DNA from: an uncultured Eubacteriales bacterium
GTDB taxonomy: Bacteria; Bacillota; Clostridia; Christensenellales; Borkfalkiaceae
Assembly: GCA_905209085.1 (NCBI GenBank)
Contig: CAJLRM010000013.1
Span: 1-49,384 of the forward strand
DNA length: 49,384 bases
Direction: 5' to 3'
Shown here piece after piece: positions 33,833 to 41,201 of the stretch. The notes beneath the pieces were generated by a model. It was not told the DNA's origin. It did not search any database and saw nothing but the letters and a program-made list of their open reading frames with translations. Each line of letters begins with the position of its first letter. The stretch's first letter is position 1. Position numbers and translations under genes: made by a program.

Positions 33833-35134
33833 TTACGCCTCCACCCGAATGACGGCTTCCACGTCGGCGATGCCCGAAGCGTCGATTTTATTCGCCGCGC
33901 CGCGGATGCTGTTCTCCGTCGTCGCGTGCGTGATCAGAATGAGAGGAACGCGGTCGCCTTTTTCCGCCGCGCCGCTGCCCGTTCCGCCCTTTTGCACCAA
34001 TTCGACGATGGAAACGTTATATTTCGCAAGTATCCCCGATACTTTTGCCAAAACACCCGCCTGATCGGCGGCCGAAAGGCGGAGATAGTAAGCGCTCTCG
34101 AAATCGGAAACGAATTTCGTTTCCCTGTCCGCCGCCGCGGTATTTTTAAACGTGGAATACTTGATGTCCGAATGGGTCGCCGCATAAATGACGTCGCCCA
34201 CCACCGCGCTGCCCGTGGGAAGCGCGCCCGCGCCCCGACCGTACAGCATAATGTCGTCCATGGCGTCGCCCTTTAAATAGACGGCGTTGAAGCTGTCGTT
34301 GACGCTGGCGAGAGGATGGGTGTTTCTGATAAAGGTGGGGTGTACCCGCACCTCGATCCCCCGCGGCGTGTTTTTGCCGATGGCGAGCAGTTTGAGCGTA
34401 TAGCCGAGCTGTTTGCCGTAGGCGATATCCGCCTTATCCACGGAAGAGATCCCCTCCCGGAATACCTTGGCGTAAGGCACTTTCGTATGAAAGGCGAGCG
34501 AGGAGAGAATGGCGAGTTTATACATCGCGTCGATCCCCTCCACGTCGTTGGTGGGGTCGGACTCCGCATAGCCGAGCTTCTGCGCCTCTTTGAGCGCCGA
34601 GCCGTAATCTTCGTTCTCCTCCGCCATTTTGGTGAGGATAAAATTCGTGGTACCGTTGATGATGCCCATCATCTCGGAAATACAGTTGCCCTGCACGCCG
34701 TCGAGGAGAGTGCGAATGATGGGCACGCCGCCCACACAGCTCGCCTCGAAATACAGACCGCAGCAGTTGCGGCGCGCCGTGCGTTCCAGCTCGTGAGAGT
34801 ATTTGCAGATGAGCTCCTTATTGGAGGTGACGACGGTCTTGCCCTCGTGAAGCGCGGCGAGGACGTAATCCTTGGCGGCTTCCACGCCCCCGATGCACTC
34901 GATTACGATGTCCACGTTGGGATTGGCGATGACCTCCGCGATATTGCCCGCGACGTTCTCTTCGGGAATCCCCATTTTAAGCGCGCACTTTTTGTCGCGG
35001 ACCAGGACGCTCTCCACGACGATATCCACGTTCTGCGTCCTTTGATAAAACTCACGATGCTCGGTGAGGATCTTGTAAGTTCCGCCGCCCACTACGCCGA
35101 GTCCCAAAATCGCCACGCCTACTCTTTTCATCAT
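33833..35134 (-). CDS. hom: homoserine dehydrogenase
   Basis: A 433-residue enzyme that reduces aspartate semialdehyde to homoserine with NAD(P)H, in threonine and methionine synthesis. Seen: Rossmann motif VAILGLGVVGGGTYK (about 6-20), TSNKEL, GGVPIIRTL, the substrate segment MGIINGTTNFIL, YAESDPTNDVEGIDA, and a C-terminal ACT domain (about 350-430; ADQAGVLAKVSGILAKYNVSIVELVQKG) for feedback control. Two adjacent ATG codons are possible starts, both after an AGG-rich site. thrB, thrC and aspartokinase are not in the window. Confidence 0.95.
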   Translation of the reverse strand: MMKRVGVAILGLGVVGGGTYKILTEHREFYQRTQNVDIVVESVLVRDKKCALKMGIPEENVAGNIAEVIANPNVDIVIECIGGVEAAKDYVLAALHEGKTVVTSNKELICKYSHELERTARRNCCGLYFEASCVGGVPIIRTLLDGVQGNCISEMMGIINGTTNFILTKMAEENEDYGSALKEAQKLGYAESDPTNDVEGIDAMYKLAILSSLAFHTKVPYAKVFREGISSVDKADIAYGKQLGYTLKLLAIGKNTPRGIEVRVHPTFIRNTHPLASVNDSFNAVYLKGDAMDDIMLYGRGAGALPTGSAVVGDVIYAATHSDIKYSTFKNTAAADRETKFVSDFESAYYLRLSAADQAGVLAKVSGILAKYNVSIVELVQKGGTGSGAAEKGDRVPLILITHATTENSIRGAANKIDASGIADVEAVIRVEA

Positions 35135-35194
35135 ACCTTATGTGCCTCCTCGAATCTTGTTGCGTTTGCTAACTATTAGTCTTGCTTTTTGGTG

Positions 35195-35221
35195 CGGCTT
35201 TTATGCCCTTTATAAAAGCCG
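35195..35221. other. 10-bp hairpin between coaX and hom
   Basis: CGGCTTTTAT (35195-35204) and ATAAAAGCCG (35212-35221) form a perfect stem with a 7-nt loop. On plus it is followed by TTCTTTT; on minus there is no T tail. It may be a weak terminator or part of the hom leader. No T-box or other known leader element is visible. Confidence 0.4.
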
Positions 35222-35281
35222 TTCTTTTGCGCTTTGTGCTTGTCCCGCGTTTTTCTCCTCTTCCGCCTGCGGCTATCAGGC

Positions 35282-36064
35282 TCATTCTTCGGGACGATTG
35301 AGATAGTAGAGGTATCTAAGCCCTTCCAGCGTCAGCAGTTTATCCACGACGTCGATGCAGGAAACCTCCTTGGAGATGACCTGGCTGAAACCGCCCGTCG
35401 CGATCGTCTTGACGTCCTGCGTCTTCAATTCCTTTTTAATGCGGGTGACGATATATTCCACCAGCCCTGCGAAACCGAATACGATCCCCGCCTGCATATT
35501 GGTGACGGTGTTTTTGGCGATGATGCTTTTCGGCGCCTCGATCTCCACGCGCGGCAGCTTCGCCGTACCGTTGACGAGCGAATCGAGCGAGCCTTTGATG
35601 CCCGGGGAGATGACGCCGCCGATAAATTCGTGACTGCCGCTGATGATGTTAAAGGTGGTGGCGGTGCCGAAGTCCACGACGATCATCGGCTTGTTTTCGC
35701 CGTATTTTACGATGGCCGAAACGCAGTTGACGATACGGTCTGCCCCCACTTCCCGGGCGTCGTCGCAGCGGATATTCAGCCCCGATTTGAGTCCCGGCTC
35801 GATATGCAGCGGCTCTATCCCAAGATAGAGCGCGCACATTTTGTCGATGGTGTAATCGAGGGAAGGAACGACGGACGAAATGATGCCGCCCGTAATAGCG
35901 CCCTTTTTGATCTCCATTACTTTTAACATATTCACGAGTTGGGAGCCGTATTCGTCCGAAGTCTTTTTAAAATCGGTGGCGACGCGGAAAGATATTTTCA
36001 GCGTTTCCTTATCGTAAATCGCGTACTTGACGTTGGTATTGCCGATATCGATGCAAATAATCAT
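35282..36064 (-). CDS. coaX: type III pantothenate kinase
   Basis: A 260-residue kinase catalysing the first step of coenzyme A synthesis. Family motifs are clear: P-loop-like DIGNTNVKYAIYD (6-18), GGIISSVVPSL, REVGADRIVN (pantothenate site), VVDFGTATTFNII and GGVISPGIKGSLDSL. Type III enzymes need a monovalent cation and are not inhibited by CoA (family knowledge). It lies 12 nt after the ECF S-component gene and is probably co-transcribed from the promoter at 36976. Confidence 0.96.
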   Translation of the reverse strand: MIICIDIGNTNVKYAIYDKETLKISFRVATDFKKTSDEYGSQLVNMLKVMEIKKGAITGGIISSVVPSLDYTIDKMCALYLGIEPLHIEPGLKSGLNIRCDDAREVGADRIVNCVSAIVKYGENKPMIVVDFGTATTFNIISGSHEFIGGVISPGIKGSLDSLVNGTAKLPRVEIEAPKSIIAKNTVTNMQAGIVFGFAGLVEYIVTRIKKELKTQDVKTIATGGFSQVISKEVSCIDVVDKLLTLEGLRYLYYLNRPEE

Positions 36065-36076
36065 AAAATCGTCCTT

Positions 36077-36682
36077 TTATTGCGTCTTCCGCCCCGAAAC
36101 GACGCGGATGACGGAATACATCGCGGGCGAAAGCATCAGATTGATGGCGAGTTCCACCAAAAAATTAATGCCCGCGCAGCCTATAATCAAAAAATAAAGA
36201 ACCGTGCTGCCGTCCGCCACAAAATTGGCGGAGAGCGTGTCGCTCATCAAAAGCGCGCCGAGAATGAAAAGCCCCGTATTGACGACGGGAGCCGCGGCAG
36301 AGGCGACAAAGACGCCGACATACCCGTTCTTTTTCGCAATCAGTCTGAACAGCAGCCCCGCCGCTAGCCCCGCCGCCGTTCCTTTGACAAGACAGACCGC
36401 CGAAGTGAGGAAGGGATGCTCGGCAAACAGCACCGCCGTAAAAGGGTCCGCGCCCGTTACCCCGTACATCAGAGTGATAAACCCGAAAACGAGTCCCAAA
36501 AAGGCGCCTGCCGACGGGCCGAACAGGACGCCGCCCAAGACAATGGGCACGAGGACAAAGCTCAAACCGGTGGCGCCGATTTTGATGTTGTTGCCCCAAA
36601 GTTGAAGCACGATGACGAGGGCGAGCAACACCGCCAGCCCCGTCACCCTCTTTGCCGAAAAGAATTTTCTTTTCGCAATCAT
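36077..36682 (-). CDS. ECF transporter S component, probably pantothenate-specific (PanT-like)
   Basis: A 201-residue membrane protein with about six helices, in the size range of ECF substrate-binding components. An early VTGLAVLLALVIVLQLWG helix and an FVLVPIVLGGVLFGPSAGAFLGLVFGFITL segment match the family pattern. It needs the shared EcfA/A'/T module, which is not in this window. Pantothenate is inferred from its position next to coaX. Start 36682 has GGAGG five bases upstream; the ATG at 36694 lies inside that ribosome site. Confidence 0.85.
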   Translation of the reverse strand: MIAKRKFFSAKRVTGLAVLLALVIVLQLWGNNIKIGATGLSFVLVPIVLGGVLFGPSAGAFLGLVFGFITLMYGVTGADPFTAVLFAEHPFLTSAVCLVKGTAAGLAAGLLFRLIAKKNGYVGVFVASAAAPVVNTGLFILGALLMSDTLSANFVADGSTVLYFLIIGCAGINFLVELAINLMLSPAMYSVIRVVSGRKTQ

Positions 36683-36975
36683 GATGACCTCCATCGGGTT
36701 CCTCCACGACCGAAAGATACCCGCAGAAAAAATAAAATGTATTTATCCGTCGATAGGTCAAACCGCGAAAGACTTTCGTCCGCCGCGTATCCGCCTCGGA
36801 TATCGGATGATAAAGGCAGGATTTTCAAAGATTCCCGCAAAGAACAATATTTTTTACGTTTTAATCACCTTTCGGGCACGGAAGCGCATACGATCATAAA
36901 GAGTACCCGCAGGATAAAAAGCGGATCCTTCGCCCGTTTTCGCCGCCCGCACAAAGAGATAACGTTGTATTATTT

Positions 36976-37004
36976 ATTATAACGCATTTTTCTCTTTCTG
37001 GCAA
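36976..37004 (-). promoter_or_regulatory. promoter of the panT-like/coaX operon
   Basis: Minus strand TTGCCA (36999-37004), 17 bp, TATAAT (36976-36981). Transcription would start near 36969, leaving a ~287-nt leader before 36682. The leader shows no known riboswitch signature and no credible gene. Confidence 0.7.
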
Positions 37005-37143
37005 CAAAATGGACGGAAAAAACGGAACATTTTTTTCCGCCGGGTAATACTATGTAATAGAAAGATAAAACCGCAGGTATTTCATCCCCTTTCGGAGTCG
37101 ATTTTACATATCCCCTGCGGTGAAAACACAGGAGGTTTTTTAT

Positions 37144-37350
37144 ATGAATTGCTGCACACAGGGTAATACCACCCTTTGGATTCTCATTGCTCTGCTCGTT
37201 TTGGGCTCGAAAGACGGGTGTTTCTGCGACGGCATTCTGAGCGGCTGCGGCTTGCCCATCATCCTCGCCCTGCTCTATTGCCTGTACAAGAACGGAACGC
37301 TCTCCGCTATCCTCACCCCTTCGTGTGGTTGCGGCTGCGGCTGCAACTAA
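37144..37350 (+). CDS. small Cys-rich membrane peptide
   Basis: A 68-residue protein starting seven bases after AGGAGG. It opens with MNCC, has two short hydrophobic helices (about 9-20 and 35-46) separated by a Cys-rich turn (CFCDGILSGCG), and ends in a CGCGCGCN tail. It resembles the short high-cysteine proteins often annotated in Clostridia as HCB-type; no function is known. An 8-bp inverted repeat (ACCGCAGG 37070, CCTGCGGT 37114) lies in its leader. The Cys density suggests metal binding or disulfide cross-linking (inference). Confidence 0.75.
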   Translation: MNCCTQGNTTLWILIALLVLGSKDGCFCDGILSGCGLPIILALLYCLYKNGTLSAILTPSCGCGCGCN

Positions 37351-37460
37351 GCGGCCCTGCAAACCGAATCCCTACATCGCATCCCGTTTCCCCTCTTTCT
37401 CCCGCGAAAATAAAACGCAAAAGGCGAAATCCCGCGGAAACAAAGATGCCAAAACCGACG

Positions 37461-37487
37461 AAAAACGGAGCTTCGGCTCCGTTTTTT
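37461..37487. terminator. bidirectional terminator with TTCG tetraloop
   Basis: AAAAACGGAGC-TTCG-GCTCCGTTTTT, an 11-bp perfect stem with T runs on both strands, between the Cys-rich peptide gene and the convergent NUDIX gene. Confidence 0.9.
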
Positions 37488-37496
37488 GCCGCGTCT

Positions 37497-38033
37497 TTAT
37501 TTTTCCCGCTGCGAAAGAAAATACGCCTGCGCCGCGACGATTGTCTTCGCGTCGTTGATCGTCCCATCTTCGAGCATTTTTTTCACTGTTTCCAGCGGAA
37601 CAAACTCCGCTTGAACGAACTCGCCCTCGTCGGGATGCGCGTCCGTCCGCCTGCCGCCCGAGGCCCGGTAAATATAAATCTTTTCATTGGTGTAGCCGGG
37701 CGTGGGATACATGACGAACAAAAGTTCCAATTTTTCCGCTTCGACGCCCGCTTCCTCGCTCAGTTCCCTCGCCGCGGCGAGCGCGGGATCTTCCCCCGCT
37801 TCCAGCTTGCCTGCGGGAATCTCGTAAAGCACCTCCCCGTAGGCGTAACGAAACTGCTTTACGAGCAGCATACGCCCGTCCTCCACGTACAGCACGCAGG
37901 CGCCGCCGGGGTGTTCTATCAGCTCCCGCTTGCAGGGCTTGCCGTCGGGACGCAGCGCTTCGTCGCAGCGCACAGAGATAATTTTGCCCTCGTAGACATA
38001 GTGCTTTTGTACGGTCTTTTCCGTCAGATCCAT
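37497..38033 (-). CDS. NUDIX hydrolase, ADP-ribose pyrophosphatase-like
   Basis: A 178-residue hydrolase that should cleave ADP-ribose to AMP and ribose 5-phosphate. The NUDIX box is complete: GKLEAGEDPALAAARELSEEAGV (about 95-117). LIEHPGGACVL and LLVKQFRYAYGEVLYEIPAG upstream and YPTPGYTNEKIYIYRA downstream match the NudF/YqkG group. It is monocistronic, with a terminator just past its stop. With the macrodomain enzyme at 31150 it could help recycle ADP-ribose (inference). Confidence 0.92.
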   Translation of the reverse strand: MDLTEKTVQKHYVYEGKIISVRCDEALRPDGKPCKRELIEHPGGACVLYVEDGRMLLVKQFRYAYGEVLYEIPAGKLEAGEDPALAAARELSEEAGVEAEKLELLFVMYPTPGYTNEKIYIYRASGGRRTDAHPDEGEFVQAEFVPLETVKKMLEDGTINDAKTIVAAQAYFLSQREK

Positions 38034-38193
38034 TTCAGCCTCCTTTGCGTTTTCCGAAAGGCGTTTCCCTTCCCGTGGGGAACGGAAGCGATTTTCGGAT
38101 AAACTTTATTAGCTATTTTATACAGGTTTTTCTGCCTTTCCTGTCATTATAGCACAAAAACGAAAATAATTTAATAAAATTTCAGAAAATATC

Positions 38194-38222
38194 TTGATTT
38201 TACACGAACTTTTATGTATAAT
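38194..38222 (+). promoter_or_regulatory. promoter of the HPr-like gene
   Basis: TTGATT (38194-38199), 17 bp, TATAAT (38217-38222). Leader about 28 nt with GGAGG at 38241, eleven bases before the start. Confidence 0.75.
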
Positions 38223-38256
38223 ATAGACAACTAAAAATCCGGAGGTAACAATCCAA

Positions 38257-38484
38257 ATGAAATCCGTTAAAATTTCTCTCGAAATGGCTCAAAAAGTCAA
38301 AGAGTTTGTTTCTATTACGCAGGACTGCCCCTATGAAATCCTTTTGAAGAGCGGCAAATACGTCGTGGACGCGAAATCTATCCTCGGCATCTTTTCGCTC
38401 GATCTGTCCCAGCCCCTTACGGTGGAAATCTATGCCGACGAATGCGCGGATCTTTTGGAAAAGCTTAAAAAATTCGCCGCGTAA
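38257..38484 (+). CDS. HPr-like protein lacking the phosphorylatable His
   Basis: A 75-residue protein with an HPr fold pattern. Helix 2 with the HPr regulatory-serine context is clear (VVDAKSILGIFSLDL, Ser41 at the Ser46 position), as is the last helix (CADLLEKLKKFAA). The GLHARP loop that carries the active His15 is missing; the first strand runs directly into AQKVKEF. It cannot pass phosphate in the PTS but could be a target of HPr kinase or a CcpA-type cofactor like Crh (inference). Two terminator hairpins follow. Confidence 0.8.
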   Translation: MKSVKISLEMAQKVKEFVSITQDCPYEILLKSGKYVVDAKSILGIFSLDLSQPLTVEIYADECADLLEKLKKFAA

Positions 38485-38506
38485 GTCCTTTACGACACCA
38501 TTCTTC

Positions 38507-38527
38507 GGACGGCGGACGCCGTCCTTT
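38507..38527 (+). terminator. first terminator hairpin after the HPr-like gene
   Basis: GGACGGC (38507-38513) pairs with GCCGTCC (38518-38524) around GGAC, followed by only three T. Confidence 0.5.
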
Positions 38528-38567
38528 CAATGACGCCGTTTTCCCTTAAAAAGAGGCGGCTTCATTC

Positions 38568-38594
38568 GACCGAAAATATTTTTCGGTCTTTTTT
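38568..38594 (+). terminator. second terminator hairpin, or attenuator of the DUF4364 gene
   Basis: GACCGAAAA (38568-38576) and TTTTCGGTC (38580-38588) with a TAT loop, followed by six T. It lies just 26 nt before the next start codon. Confidence 0.8.
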
Positions 38595-38620
38595 CCAACC
38601 GTTGAGGAGTTTTTTTACCA

Positions 38621-39145
38621 ATGCAGATACAGGGCGAAACGTCAGTAAACAAATTAATCGTTCTTTTCGTTTTCGATAAGATGGAAAGCGCCCTGTCCGA
38701 GCGCACAATCGTCGAAATGTGCACGACCAGCAACAATTGGCTGAATTACATGGACTGCATGGAGCTTCTGCCCAAACTTTTGGAGGACGGGTTTATCTGT
38801 CGGCTGTCGTCCGACGAGGAACCCCTTTATACCATTACGACGGACGGAAGAGAGAGCCTCAACAATTTTTATATCAACATCCCCAAGAGCGTTCGTGAAG
38901 AAATTTCCGCCTTCGTCAAGAAAAACAGCGGAAAATTGAGAAACCGTCAGGAATGCAAGGCGGATTATTATCAGAACAAGGACGGGACGTATACCGTTTT
39001 TCTGAAAATCATCGCCCCCGTCCAGCCCATGCTGGAACTTAAATTCGTCGTTCCCGACAAAAAGACGGCTCAGAATATCTACAAGAATTGGGAGAGCAAA
39101 GCTTCCGAGCTTTATTCCGCCATTTACGAAACTCTGGTGGACTAA
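38621..39145 (+). CDS. DUF4364 family protein, winged-helix-like
   Basis: A 174-residue protein of the DUF4364 family common in Clostridia. The N-terminal half (about 8-75) looks like a winged helix (KLIVLFVFDKMESALSERTIVEMC, LLPKLLEDGFICR, YTITTDGRESL). The C-terminal half has beta strands (CKADYYQNKDGTYTVFLKI, MLELKFVVPDKKTAQNI). A DNA-binding role is inferred from the fold. The ribosome site is GAGGAG, about 12 bases upstream. The TSCPD gene follows after 26 nt, probably as an operon. Confidence 0.85.
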   Translation: MQIQGETSVNKLIVLFVFDKMESALSERTIVEMCTTSNNWLNYMDCMELLPKLLEDGFICRLSSDEEPLYTITTDGRESLNNFYINIPKSVREEISAFVKKNSGKLRNRQECKADYYQNKDGTYTVFLKIIAPVQPMLELKFVVPDKKTAQNIYKNWESKASELYSAIYETLVD

Positions 39146-39171
39146 AACGACACAAACGAGGTTATATAGTT

Positions 39172-39441
39172 ATGTTTACTTATTCTACTAAGGGGACCTG
39201 TTCAAGACAGATTCTCTTCGACGTCGACGCGGACAACAAGCTGCACAATGTGCGCTTTATCGGTGGCTGCGGCGGAAACCTGCAAGGAATCGCCCGACTC
39301 GTCGAGGGCAAAAATATCGACGACATCCAAGACCTTTTGGCTGGCATCAGATGCCGCAACGGCACTTCCTGCCCCGATCAGCTCGCCAAAGCGATAGCCG
39401 AATACAAGGCGGAAAAGGAAGCGGCCGCCGCAAAGCCATAG
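39172..39441 (+). CDS. TSCPD-domain protein (TIGR03905 type)
   Basis: An 89-residue protein with the features of the small TSCPD family: TYSTKGTCSRQILFDVD at the N terminus, FIGGCGGNLQGIARLVEG, and CRNGTSCPDQLAKAI near the end, giving four conserved Cys. Such domains resemble a piece of the B12-dependent ribonucleotide reductase tail; the role of the stand-alone form is unknown. Start 39172 is the first codon of the conserved region, with a weak ribosome site (GAGG 12 bases upstream). Confidence 0.88.
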   Translation: MFTYSTKGTCSRQILFDVDADNKLHNVRFIGGCGGNLQGIARLVEGKNIDDIQDLLAGIRCRNGTSCPDQLAKAIAEYKAEKEAAAAKP

Positions 39442-39483
39442 CTTTTCAAGGCATTTCGCCCCTCTTTTTCTTTTTTTTCCTCC

Positions 39484-39505
39484 GCTCTTTGAAGGAGAGC
39501 TTTTT
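39484..39505 (+). terminator. short intrinsic terminator after the TSCPD gene
   Basis: GCTCT (39484-39488) pairs with AGAGC (39496-39500), followed by five T. A second possible hairpin with T-rich tail occurs near 39582-39610. The rest of 39506-39722 has no gene. Confidence 0.5.
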
Positions 39506-39722
39506 ATGCGCCCGAATTTTCCTTTGCGTTCCTCGGGAAAATTCCTTGCGCTTTTTTAAAACCGATTTATGAGAAAATCGCCCCCTTTTGCACGAGGCGG
39601 TTTTTATTTTTTCGTTTGTTTCGAGCCGCGTTTTTTCGGCAAAAACAGGCACGAAAACGCTTGCGTTTATCCGCCTTTTAAAAGCTTTGCAAAAGGAATT
39701 TCGGCAAAACGAGTCTTTTTCT

Positions 39723-40175
39723 TCAAAGAGTTGTTTCTCCGCGTTCGGAAAGATATTTTTCCGCCTCGTCCGCCGACAGCTTCCGCACCTTTGCGGCGGA
39801 ATATTCTTTATAGTTTCTTACAGAAAATACGGGGACGTCCTGCGGGCAGCGTTTATCGGGATTCTTTTTCAGGTAACTTTGCAGTTCTTCTTCATCCGCA
39901 AAAATTTTATAGGAAACCCTGCCTTTCCCGTTTCGTATTTCATAGATCCCACAAGCTCTTTTTCTCGTATAATCGGCCGTTCTCAAATAGAGTTTCGCAA
40001 TCTCTATCGAACGAAAGGGAAAATTCCACCTTTGCAGTCCCCGTTTTTCTTCCGTTTGAATACAGATACAACGACCGCAGCTTCCGCAGATATACTGCAT
40101 ATGGTTGCAAAGACATTCCCTCGCGTTCAGCAGCGGCGTGCTCCGGCTGCGCGAGGTATAACACTCCCGACACAT
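39723..40175 (-). CDS. zinc-ribbon-like protein of unknown function
   Basis: A 150-residue protein I cannot name. The first 40 residues hold seven or more Cys and a His (CRECYTS, CLCNHM, CGSCGRCICI), suggesting one or two zinc sites. The middle (about 50-105) looks like a small alpha/beta domain (RWNFPFRSIEIAKLYLRTADYTRKRACGIYEI). The end is Lys/Glu-rich. There is an upstream gap of 105 nt to a terminator and no evident operon partner. Confidence 0.65.
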   Translation of the reverse strand: MCRECYTSRSRSTPLLNARECLCNHMQYICGSCGRCICIQTEEKRGLQRWNFPFRSIEIAKLYLRTADYTRKRACGIYEIRNGKGRVSYKIFADEEELQSYLKKNPDKRCPQDVPVFSVRNYKEYSAAKVRKLSADEAEKYLSERGETTL

Positions 40176-40229
40176 ACGCTCTCCTTTTTCCGCAAACCGC
40201 GGAAAACGATCGTTTTGAAAAAATTTTAT

Positions 40230-40269
40230 GACGGGCTTTCCCTGCGTTCGGAAAAAGCCCGTCTTTTTT
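40230..40269. terminator. bidirectional terminator after the CmpB-like gene
   Basis: GACGGGCTTT (40230-40239) and AAAGCCCGTC (40254-40263) with a 14-nt loop; T tails on both strands. On minus it follows the stop at 40281 by 18 nt. Confidence 0.85.
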
Positions 40270-40280
40270 GTGCAACCTTC

Positions 40281-41081
40281 TTACTCGGAAGAATCTTTTT
40301 CGGATTCTTCGCCGCCGCTTTCCGACGGGTTATCCGCGCCCTTTTTCGACTGCTTTCTCCTGCCGTGGCCATATTCCCCGTTCCTGAAATTTTCTTTGTA
40401 GCGGGCGAGCGTCGCCTTGATGGTTTCCCCGGACGCCTTGAACGGATTGATGAAACTGCTTTTCAGCTTTTCTGTATCGAGGGAACTTTTGATCATCAGT
40501 TTAAGTTCCTCGTACTTGACGGCGATTTGATTGTCCTTGGCGAACTTTCTGATCTTCGTCGAAAGTTTGAGCGTAGAGGCGAGGTCCCAGAAAAAGAGCC
40601 CGAAAAAGATGCCGACGAAAAAGGAATAGTAAATATTATTCGTAAACCAGCCCACCATGCGATAGACGAGCGGATCGAGCAGAAACACGTACGCGCCGCC
40701 GATCAGCGTCCAGAAGAAGGAAAACAGCGGACAAATGATTCCCTGAATATTTCCGGGACGTTTGGAATAATCCCAGAGCTTGATTCCCATGCCCTTGATA
40801 AAGACTAATCCCGCCACGTATTCGATTCCCGTCATGACCGCGCAGATGACCGCCAGCAGAACGACATAGCGCAGCCAAACGGCGGAAATGCCGCCCAGCG
40901 GAATGCGCGCGATGAGAAAGAGGAGCGCCAGCCCGAATCCGTACAGCGGCAGATAAGGGCCGTGCAAAAATCCGGGATTTATCCACTTCTTACTGTTGAA
41001 GCGGCGGAAAAATAGTTCCAGCACCCAGCCGCACAGTGCGCCGACCGCAAATAAAAAGGTCAATATCAAAAAAATTTCCAC
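40281..41081 (-). CDS. CmpB-like membrane protein (putative ABC-transporter type IV family)
   Basis: A 266-residue membrane protein with about five or six helices in the first 185 residues, followed by a cytoplasmic tail (about 185-266) ending in an acidic-Ser stretch. The opening FLFAVGALCGWVLELFFRRFNSKKWINPGFLHGPYLPLYGFG is the family signature (PF06541). Despite the family name, a transport role is unproven and no ATPase gene is next to it. It lies upstream of a terminator and 120 nt after the purH stop. Confidence 0.85.
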   Translation of the reverse strand: MEIFLILTFLFAVGALCGWVLELFFRRFNSKKWINPGFLHGPYLPLYGFGLALLFLIARIPLGGISAVWLRYVVLLAVICAVMTGIEYVAGLVFIKGMGIKLWDYSKRPGNIQGIICPLFSFFWTLIGGAYVFLLDPLVYRMVGWFTNNIYYSFFVGIFFGLFFWDLASTLKLSTKIRKFAKDNQIAVKYEELKLMIKSSLDTEKLKSSFINPFKASGETIKATLARYKENFRNGEYGHGRRKQSKKGADNPSESGGEESEKDSSE

Positions 41082-41201
41082 GTTTCACCTTCCGCCTTTT
41101 TTCTCTATTATCGCCTTGCACAGCAAAGAACAAACGAAAAAGAAATTTCTTTTTTCGTTTTGTCCGGGATTTCAGCGCGCGTCCTTGCGCGCGAGAAAAA
41201 C

